In this document: one piece after another, positions 1-5,335 of the stretch | Layout of the letters: each line of letters begins with the position of its first letter | Position numbering within the stretch: the stretch's first letter is position 1 | Assembly (NCBI GenBank): GCA_006227965.1 | Contig: SBFL01000037.1 | Span: 1 to 6,832 of the forward strand | Length of the DNA stretch: 6,832 nucleotides | Reading direction: 5' to 3' | From: Bacteroidota bacterium | Lineage (GTDB): Bacteria; Bacteroidota; Bacteroidia; Flavobacteriales; Flavobacteriaceae | The notes under the pieces: generated by a model | The model's database searches: none | The model's input: only the letters and a program-made list of their open reading frames with translations | What the model was told of the DNA's origin: nothing | Program-made: the position numbers and the translations under genes

Positions 1-1
1 T

Positions 2-1027
2 GCCATGAACGCCCTGAATGTTGGGCGGATCAAGCTGGCAGCAGCTTGTCTGGAGGCCCAGAGACGGGTTACGGATGAGGCGGTGGGTTATGCCAAGGAA
101 CGGATTCAGTTCAGGACCCCCATCATCAATTTCGGGGCCATCAAATCCAAGATCGCGACTATGGCCACCAATGCCTTCGCAGGTGAATCAGCCTGCTACC
201 GGGCTGCAAGCGATATTGAAAACCGAACTGCCATGCGTGTGGCTGCAGGAAATTCGCATCAGGAGGCCGAGCTTAAAGGAGTAGAAGAATACGCCATTGA
301 GTGCTCCATCCTTAAGGTGGCGGTATCCGAGGACGTCCAACAGACAACTGACGAAGGCATTCAAATCTTCGGTGGTATGGGATTCAGTGCGGACACCCCC
401 ATGGAATCAGCCTGGAGGGATGCCCGGATATCAAGGATCTATGAGGGCACCAATGAGATCAACCGCATGCTCTCCGTAGGGATGCTGATTAAGAAGGCCT
501 TGAAAGGTCACGTGGACCTTCTGGGGCCTGCAACGGCAGTAGGGGAAGAACTCATGGGTATCCCCAGTTTTGATACCCCTGACTTTTCAGAAGTGCTCTC
601 AGCGGAAAAAGAATTGATCGGGAGACTCAAAAAGGTACTCCTTATGGTCGCCGGAAAAGCGGTGCAGAAATTCGGCCCGGACCTGGAAGCCCACCAGCAA
701 CTCCTGTTGGCGGCTGCCGATATCCTGATCGAGATCTATATGGCCGAATCAGCGGTCTTACGGGCGGAAAAGAATGCCAAACGCTTTGGGGAGGAAACTC
801 AAAGAACACAGATTGCCATGGCCCAGCTATACCTGTATGAGGCTGTCGATATCGTGATCAAGAAAGGTAAGGAAGCCATAGTTTCCTTTGTAGAAGGCGA
901 TGAGCAGCGGATGATGCTCATGGGGCTGAAACGATTTACGAAATATCAGAACCAGCCAAATGTAGCAGCCCTCCGCGAACTGATAGCCGATCAGGTTGCT
1001 GAGGGTAACGGGTATACCTTTGATTGA
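2..1027 (+). CDS. Acyl-CoA dehydrogenase, C-terminal part (5'-truncated by window edge)
   Basis: This is the C-terminal 341 or so codons of a FAD-dependent acyl-CoA dehydrogenase, which introduces the alpha-beta double bond in acyl-CoA in the first step of fatty-acid beta-oxidation, in the cytoplasm. Counting from the Met at base 5, the family signatures appear in order: the VGRIKLAAACLEA helix (6-18), RIQFRTPI (33-40, equivalent to the family's R-x-QFG-x-PI), the IQIFGGMGFS segment (119-128), and RIYEGTNEI (144-152). E147 in YEGT aligns with the catalytic base of medium- and very-long-chain enzymes. About 185 further residues follow, a helical extension typical of the VLCAD/ACAD9-like and bacteroidetal FadE-type proteins of about 600 residues, so roughly 250 N-terminal residues probably lie off the left edge. 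The frame is open to the edge, so the Met at base 5 is internal. It ends in TGA, 17 bases before a strong terminator. The family is certain; chain-length preference is not readable from this fragment. Confidence 0.95.
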   Translation, partial: AMNALNVGRIKLAAACLEAQRRVTDEAVGYAKERIQFRTPIINFGAIKSKIATMATNAFAGESACYRAASDIENRTAMRVAAGNSHQEAELKGVEEYAIECSILKVAVSEDVQQTTDEGIQIFGGMGFSADTPMESAWRDARISRIYEGTNEINRMLSVGMLIKKALKGHVDLLGPATAVGEELMGIPSFDTPDFSEVLSAEKELIGRLKKVLLMVAGKAVQKFGPDLEAHQQLLLAAADILIEIYMAESAVLRAEKNAKRFGEETQRTQIAMAQLYLYEAVDIVIKKGKEAIVSFVEGDEQRMMLMGLKRFTKYQNQPNVAALRELIADQVAEGNGYTFD

Positions 1028-1044
1028 GCAACTCCCTGAAAATG

Positions 1045-1075
1045 AAAAAACCGCCCGGTTTCGGGCGGTTTTTTT
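1045..1075. terminator. Bidirectional rho-independent terminator between convergent genes
   Basis: A perfect 7-bp GC-rich stem, CCGCCCG (1051-1057) and CGGGCGG (1062-1068), closes a GTTT loop. It is flanked by six A on the left (1045-1050) and seven T on the right (1069-1075), so the structure has a U-tract read from either strand. It lies 17 bases after the stop of the acyl-CoA dehydrogenase and 22 bases after the stop of the convergent M49 peptidase, so it probably ends both transcripts. Confidence 0.93.
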
Positions 1076-1097
1076 ATGCGGAATTATGATGCATGAC

Positions 1098-3125
1098 CTA
1101 CTGCGCTCCAAGAAAACCAAAGCGGGATGAATAATCCAGCATCTGGGCCTCGAAGCTTTCGGGCTGCTTTAAGATCACATCTATAATTGCACCTTCCGCA
1201 TCGGTAACGGGCTCAAGCACCGGGTTTACAAAACCGCTGTAGGGAGCGGATTTAAACCGGGCGTTCCGCTCCAGGACTTCAGCGTGGATCTCCTGGTCCA
1301 CCTTAACCCCGTATCCCTCTACGAGGTCCTCAGCTGCCTGGTAATCCCCCTCGGATTTGATCCGTTGGGTTTCTCGCAATAACTGCCCGAAGAGCTGCCG
1401 AAGTTTCTGGTAATCCAAAATATTGAAATAGGTCTTCCCATCCCGTGACACCTTTTCAATTACGTTGTCCTGCCGCCCCTTTTCAAAGGCCCAGGCGGAA
1501 ACCCACTGCCGGTTGACCATGTGGTCTTCCTCGATGTCATCGCCCAGTTCGATACGGATCAGCTGGGTCATGAGCCCGTTCCGGATATAACCGTCATAAG
1601 CAGCCTTGCCGACCATTTCAAAGTCGGGAACCAGACCGAGTTCCTGCAGCTTCGGATCCATCAGGTAATATAGGGCCAGCAAATCTGCCCGTCCCTCCTC
1701 CAGGGTACTTCTGTAGTTTCTGAGGGTCTCCTTGGGCTGCCCCACCCCCGGATTCAGTTGTCCGGATGCATGGCCAACCACCTCGTGCAGGGCGGTGTGG
1801 AGCTTGTCTGCAAGTTCCCCGTATTTGATCTCCAGGGCGATCTCCTCCTCGTCATAGGCGAATTCCTTTAGGCGATCCGTGCCCCCGGCCTTGTTATAGG
1901 CGTTGACGATATTTCCGAGGGAAACGGATTTGCTGCCGTGTGCTACCCGGATCCAGTTGTTGTTGGGCAGGTTCACGCCAATAGGAGTTTGCGGGGAGGC
2001 ATCCCCGGCTTCCCCGGCCACGATAATGGTCTTATAGGAAACCCCCACTACACTATCTTTTTTATGTTCTTCCATCAGGGGTGACTGGTCTTCAAACCAC
2101 TGGGCGTTTTCGGAAAGGACCTCCATCTGCCGGGACATTTCAAAATCCTTGATCTGGATGATGCTTTCATAGGACCCCTTGTAGCCCACCGGATCGTTAT
2201 ATACCTCAATAAACCCGTTGATCCAGTCAATATCACCCCCTGTGGTCTTGACCCAGGAAATGGCATATTCGTCCCAGACACCCAGGTCCCCGGTGCGGTA
2301 GTATTCAATGAGCAATTCCAGGGTGCGGGCCTGTTGTTCGGTTTCTGCGACTCCCACTGCCAGCTCCAGCCACTTCACCACTTCCTCAAGGGCAGCGCTG
2401 TACATCCCGCCAATTCTGTAGACTTCTTCCCTGAGTTGACCATCCTCCCGGACGAGTTTGGAATTCAAACCGGCTTCAATCTGCTGGCCCTCCGGACCTT
2501 TGTCTACAGATGCGTAATAATCGGCGACTTCCCGGGAGGTGATGCCCGGGTCATAAAAATTTACGGCAGAGACAGCTACATTGTCCACACCTTTTTTCTT
2601 GTTTACCTTTTTGCTGTCAGCTTCATCGAAAATAACCTCAAAAGGTTCTCCGCTGAGCTCCGTGTCCGTTTCTGCCAGGAGATACTCCAAATATTCAGCG
2701 GAAAAACCCGGTTCTATCTTGTCATTGGAGTAATGGTGATGGATCCCGTTGGAGAACCAGAAACGCTTAAGATAGGTTTCGAAGGCCTTCCAGTCATTGG
2801 TGGATTTGTCCCCTTCAAACCGGGTGTAGACCTGTTCGAGGGCCCTTCGGATCTCCAGGTTATGCCTGTAGTTCTGGTCCCAGATGATATCCCGCCCGGA
2901 CAGGCCGGCCTGGGTAAGGTAATACACAAGCTTTTTCTTATCGGCGGGGAGTTCTTCAAAACCGGGAACCTGATAGCGCAATACCCGGAGGTCCGCAAAC
3001 TGATCGACCACATATTCAAACTCCTGTTCGGATTGTTCAGTAAGGGGTTCGGGGGTGGATTCCTGCTTACAGGAAACAAAAAAAATCCCTGCCAGAAGTA
3101 GGGAAAAATACGGGTGAAGTTTCAT
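1098..3125 (-). CDS. Dipeptidyl-peptidase III-type zinc peptidase (family M49), lipoprotein
   Basis: This is a 675-residue M49 metallopeptidase, a family that removes dipeptides from the N-terminus of short peptides. The zinc site is visible: HEVVGH at 447-452 (ligands H447 and H452, catalytic E448) and EEGRAD at 476-481 (ligand probably E477). Upstream lie the family segments PIGVNLPN (381-388) and SLGN (402-405), which resemble the substrate-binding strand region of human DPP III. The zinc-motif spacing is short (30 residues from H447 to E477), as I recall for the Bacteroides enzyme, rather than the longer human spacing. The N-terminus MKLHPYFSLLLAGIFFVSC is a type II signal peptide with Cys19 as the lipidation site, so the enzyme is probably anchored in the periplasm or at the outer membrane, where it would trim peptides for uptake. 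The ATG start at 3125 is supported by the signal peptide beginning there; no Shine-Dalgarno is seen. Bacteroidetal members of this family are, as I recall, sometimes mislabelled dihydrofolate reductase; nothing here resembles that enzyme. The stop is TAG. True substrate is unknown. Confidence 0.93.
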   Translation of the reverse strand: MKLHPYFSLLLAGIFFVSCKQESTPEPLTEQSEQEFEYVVDQFADLRVLRYQVPGFEELPADKKKLVYYLTQAGLSGRDIIWDQNYRHNLEIRRALEQVYTRFEGDKSTNDWKAFETYLKRFWFSNGIHHHYSNDKIEPGFSAEYLEYLLAETDTELSGEPFEVIFDEADSKKVNKKKGVDNVAVSAVNFYDPGITSREVADYYASVDKGPEGQQIEAGLNSKLVREDGQLREEVYRIGGMYSAALEEVVKWLELAVGVAETEQQARTLELLIEYYRTGDLGVWDEYAISWVKTTGGDIDWINGFIEVYNDPVGYKGSYESIIQIKDFEMSRQMEVLSENAQWFEDQSPLMEEHKKDSVVGVSYKTIIVAGEAGDASPQTPIGVNLPNNNWIRVAHGSKSVSLGNIVNAYNKAGGTDRLKEFAYDEEEIALEIKYGELADKLHTALHEVVGHASGQLNPGVGQPKETLRNYRSTLEEGRADLLALYYLMDPKLQELGLVPDFEMVGKAAYDGYIRNGLMTQLIRIELGDDIEEDHMVNRQWVSAWAFEKGRQDNVIEKVSRDGKTYFNILDYQKLRQLFGQLLRETQRIKSEGDYQAAEDLVEGYGVKVDQEIHAEVLERNARFKSAPYSGFVNPVLEPVTDAEGAIIDVILKQPESFEAQMLDYSSRFGFLGAQ

Positions 3126-3154
3126 CGTATTAACGGCTTTTTTTGGTTGTCCTG

Positions 3155-3162
3155 CAAAAATA
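3155..3162 (-). promoter_or_regulatory. Candidate Bacteroidota -7 element for the M49 peptidase gene
   Basis: Read on the minus strand this is TATTTTTG, an exact match to the TAnnTTTG -7 consensus used by the primary sigma factor of Bacteroidota. It lies 29 bases upstream of the peptidase ATG, which would give a leader of roughly 20-25 bases. No clear TTG is seen at the expected -33 position, so the call rests on the -7 box and its placement. Confidence 0.45.
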
Positions 3163-3173
3163 ATGAACCCCCA

Positions 3174-3191
3174 GGAAATATGAGGATTTCC
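3174..3191. repeat. Perfect 6-bp inverted repeat upstream of the M49 gene
   Basis: GGAAAT (3174-3179), a 6-base spacer, and ATTTCC (3186-3191) form an exact dyad. If the TATTTTTG box at 3155-3162 is the -7 element, this dyad spans about -24 to -41, covering the -33 contact region. It could be an operator or a chance repeat; six-base dyads are not rare. No matching second copy was noticed near the other genes. Confidence 0.3.
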
Positions 3192-3206
3192 CCGGGATTT
3201 TCGATG

Positions 3207-3261
3207 AAAAAATCAGATGCCCGGCTACCTGGAGAAGCCTAACATCCTTCAGAAGACGGGC
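3207..3261 (-). terminator. Possible imperfect terminator downstream of the GH15 gene
   Basis: On the minus strand, GCCCG (3261-3257) and CGGGC (3223-3219) form an outer stem, and CTGAAG (3250-3245) and CTCCAG (3234-3229) form an inner stem with one G-U pair. The two are separated by small internal loops. Six bases after the outer stem comes a run of six T (3212-3207). The stem-then-T layout fits a terminator, but the stem is interrupted, the T-run is offset, and it lies about 200 bases past the GH15 stop, so this is a weak call. Confidence 0.22.
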
Positions 3262-3406
3262 CTTAAAACACCTTATTCCCCTCCTTCAGCCTTTTTGCAG
3301 ACCAGATACCAGGGTATTGGGGTACAGTGTATTTTCGGATGAAGCTTGTGGATTCCCCATTAAAGGTTACCTGGTGTTCAGGGTACAAAACCGGTAAATG
3401 ACCAGT

Positions 3407-3423
3407 AGGGGGAAATGCCCCCT
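3407..3423. other. G/C hairpin 40 bases after the GH15 stop
   Basis: AGGGGG (3407-3412) and CCCCCT (3418-3423) make a perfect 6-bp stem with a five-base loop. There is no T-run on either side, so it is not a canonical rho-independent terminator. As RNA from the minus strand it would sit in the GH15 3' untranslated region, where it could block 3' exonucleases. Function is not established. Confidence 0.35.
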
Positions 3424-3463
3424 CCCCCGTCTGCAAGATACCGCCTGTTCCTGAAAACAGCTA

Positions 3464-5266
3464 TCAGTCCTGTATGTTTTCCAACACCTTTTCATCCTGT
3501 TCTTTCCCAGAAAAGTTCAGGGCGCATTCAATGAGTGCCAGATGGGAATATGCCTGGGGAAAGTTACCCAGCAGACGTTTGGTCTTGAAATCAATATCCT
3601 CGCTGAAGAGTCCCAGGTGATTGCTATACCCGAGCACCCGTTCAAACCATTTTCGCGAGCGTTCTTCCTCTCCGATACGGAACAGGCTGTTGATGAACCA
3701 GAAGGTACAAATCGTGAACGAGGAGGTGGGCAGGCCAAAGTCGTCTTCATTCTTATAGCGGAACAGCAGCCCGTCCTGGCTCAGCTCGCGTCCAATGGCT
3801 TTGACGGTACGGACGTATTTCGGGTCCCGGGCCTCGATAAACCCATAGGGCTCCATAAGCAGCACTGAGGCATCCAGATATTTGGAGCCATAAGACTGGG
3901 TAAAGGCCCCTACCTCTGCATTCCAGGCCTTTTCATGAATGTCTTTCCGGATTTCCCGTTCCAGGGGCAGCCATTTATCGATCTTACGTTGCTTCTGGAA
4001 AATCCTGGCGATTCGGATAGCCCGGTCAATGGCAACCCAGCAGAGGACTTTTGAAAAGGTGAAGTGACGATCTTCGGTCCGGAATTCCCAAATGCCCTTG
4101 TCGGGTTCCTTCCAGTGTTTCTCTACGATCCATACGATCCCCTTGGTGAGCGACCAGAGCTCTTCCCCGTGCTCAATGTCATTCGGAAACCGGACGAGCT
4201 GGGTATGAATCATGTCCATCAGGATCCCATATATGTCATGCTGTCGCTGGAGATATGCGGCATTTCCTATGCGAACGGGTCCTGATCCTTTATAACCGCT
4301 CAGGTGGTCCAGGGTCTTTTCGGTCAGTTCCTTTTCCCGATTTATGCCGTACATGATCTGAAGCTTCTCATCCTTGTCCGGTACAAGGTCCACGATAAAA
4401 CTGAGATAGCGGCGGGCTACCTCTTTGTGCCCCAGATCTGAGACTACCTTGACCACCATGGAGGCATCCCGGATCCAGCAGAAGCGGTAATCCCAGTTGC
4501 GAACCTCCCCGAGCGTTTCCGGAAGGGAGGTGGTGGCCGCTGCAAGGATGGCCCCGGATTTATCGTAGCTGAGCAGTTTCAGGGTCACAGCTGAGCGCTT
4601 GATAACGCCATTGTATTTCCGGTAGCCAGGGGTCTTACTGCTCCAGTTCAGCCAGTAGACCTTGGTCCGCTCCATTTCCACGTACATTTTCCTCGTACTG
4701 GGTTTGAAGAGCTTTTCGTTGTATCCCAGCAGGAAAAAGCCGTCGTCCTCAAGGGTTATTGGCCGTCCTTCCACCACGGCGTTCTTATTGAAGGACGTAT
4801 AAAGAAAGATTGTATCGAATTTTTCCCCGTGGCTCAGGCTGACGATGAAGCGGGGTTTTACATAGGTACGGGTTTCCCCCTGTGCGTACTCAAGGCGGGG
4901 GTCATAACGTACCCTGAAGACCGGACTTCCCTGAATGTGCCTCAGATACCGTATGATTTCAGGGGGCGCGTGATAACTGCCGTCCTGATTCTGATACCTG
5001 GGCATGAAATCCCTCATCTCAAAACAGTCGGTGCCGTTGGAAAAGCGGGTAATCAGCAGGGCCGTATCTTTTTTGTATCGCTGCGTTACCTGGTAGGAGT
5101 CATCCACAATGATTTCAAAGCTCCCCCCGGCGCGCTCATCCAGGATCTTGGCAAAAACAGAAGAGGAATCAAATTCCGGGAGGCAGCACCAGTCCAGGGA
5201 ACCAGATTTGGAAATCAGCGCCGCGGAGCGGCAATTTCCGATAATTCCATAATCCAGGTTATCCAT
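3464..5266 (-). CDS. Glycoside hydrolase family 15 enzyme (trehalase or glucoamylase type)
   Basis: This 600-residue protein is a complete GH15 inverting alpha-glucosidase, releasing glucose from an alpha-glucoside. The N-terminus (YGIIGNCRSAALISKSGSLDW, about 6-26) and the following 240 residues are the beta-sandwich domain; the (alpha/alpha)6 barrel then begins with the signature NWDYRFCWIRDAS (257-269). Likely catalytic residues are E394 in WEFR (general acid) and E556 in LFSEDID (general base); their spacing of 162 is what I recall for archaeal GH15 trehalases. The family's C-terminal GNFPQAYSH follows at 567-575. There is no signal peptide or membrane segment, so it acts in the cytoplasm. 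The gene is head-to-head with otsA, 69 bases apart, which favours trehalose as substrate, but GH15 also includes glucoamylases and dextran glucosidases, and glycogen or maltodextrin remain possible. The start at 5266 is chosen because the conserved N-terminus begins at once. It ends with two tandem in-frame stops, TGA then TAG (3466-3461). Confidence 0.93.
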   Translation of the reverse strand: MDNLDYGIIGNCRSAALISKSGSLDWCCLPEFDSSSVFAKILDERAGGSFEIIVDDSYQVTQRYKKDTALLITRFSNGTDCFEMRDFMPRYQNQDGSYHAPPEIIRYLRHIQGSPVFRVRYDPRLEYAQGETRTYVKPRFIVSLSHGEKFDTIFLYTSFNKNAVVEGRPITLEDDGFFLLGYNEKLFKPSTRKMYVEMERTKVYWLNWSSKTPGYRKYNGVIKRSAVTLKLLSYDKSGAILAAATTSLPETLGEVRNWDYRFCWIRDASMVVKVVSDLGHKEVARRYLSFIVDLVPDKDEKLQIMYGINREKELTEKTLDHLSGYKGSGPVRIGNAAYLQRQHDIYGILMDMIHTQLVRFPNDIEHGEELWSLTKGIVWIVEKHWKEPDKGIWEFRTEDRHFTFSKVLCWVAIDRAIRIARIFQKQRKIDKWLPLEREIRKDIHEKAWNAEVGAFTQSYGSKYLDASVLLMEPYGFIEARDPKYVRTVKAIGRELSQDGLLFRYKNEDDFGLPTSSFTICTFWFINSLFRIGEEERSRKWFERVLGYSNHLGLFSEDIDFKTKRLLGNFPQAYSHLALIECALNFSGKEQDEKVLENIQD

Positions 5267-5306
5267 AAACTGCGATTTCTTTAATTCTTTCGAATTTATT
5301 GGCCAT
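5259..5306 (-). CDS. Possible 15-codon leader ORF overlapping the GH15 start
   Basis: On the minus strand an ATG at 5306 opens a short frame encoding MANKFERIKEIAVYG and stopping at TAA (5261-5259). It overlaps the first eight bases of the GH15 gene in another frame, so terminating ribosomes would be next to the GH15 ATG at 5266. This could give translational coupling or a leader-peptide control. There is no Shine-Dalgarno sequence before either start, and a frame this short can arise by chance. Confidence 0.2.
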   Translation of the reverse strand: MANKFERIKEIAVYG

Positions 5307-5335
5307 GCGCTTCAATTTGTCGAAATTTAGGAAAA
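5267..5335. promoter_or_regulatory. Shared divergent promoter region of the GH15 gene and otsA
   Basis: Only 69 AT-rich bases separate the two start codons, so both promoters must lie here or inside the neighbouring coding ends. Near-matches to the TAnnTTTG box are TAAATTTC on the minus strand (5329-5322), one mismatch, pointing to GH15, and TCAATTTG on the plus strand (5312-5319), one mismatch, pointing to otsA. A TTG occurs upstream of each, but at spacings shorter than expected for a -33 box. The two boxes are three bases apart, so polymerases at the two promoters would probably compete. The region as a promoter is likely; the exact boxes are uncertain. Confidence 0.45.

Larger units (their letters stand above)
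3126..3463. other. 338-base intergenic region without a recognisable gene
   Basis: This gap separates the stop of the GH15 gene from the start of the M49 gene, both on the minus strand. I see no credible coding frame on either strand, no tRNA, and no recognisable riboswitch. Its peptidase-proximal end holds the candidate -7 box and the inverted repeat; the rest holds two possible hairpins (3219-3261 and 3407-3423) that may belong to the 3' end of the GH15 transcript. The length and the promoter-like box suggest that the two genes are transcribed separately. Confidence 0.6.

Noticed and set aside
827..1120. 97-codon minus-strand frame over the end of the acyl-CoA dehydrogenase
   Set aside because: It would read through the strong terminator hairpin and overlap the peptidase end; no family resemblance.
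2334..3101. 255-codon open frame on the plus strand
   Set aside because: It lies entirely antisense to the M49 peptidase, has no recognisable domain, and the minus-strand frame carries clear catalytic motifs and a signal peptide.
1098..3125. Dihydrofolate reductase label for the peptidase
   Set aside because: The protein is 675 residues with HEVVGH and EEGRAD zinc motifs and no reductase signature; such a label would be an annotation error.
3126..3463. Decayed gene or mobile-element remnant in the 338-base gap
   Set aside because: No residual coding frame, no terminal inverted repeats with flanking duplications, and no transposase-like sequence could be seen.
4829..5284. 151-codon plus-strand frame crossing the GH15 start region
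   Set aside because: It is antisense to the conserved GH15 N-terminal domain and has no recognisable domain.
5329..5335. AGGA just before the otsA ATG as a Shine-Dalgarno site
   Set aside because: It ends only three bases before the ATG, too close for normal pairing, and Bacteroidota generally do not rely on such sites.
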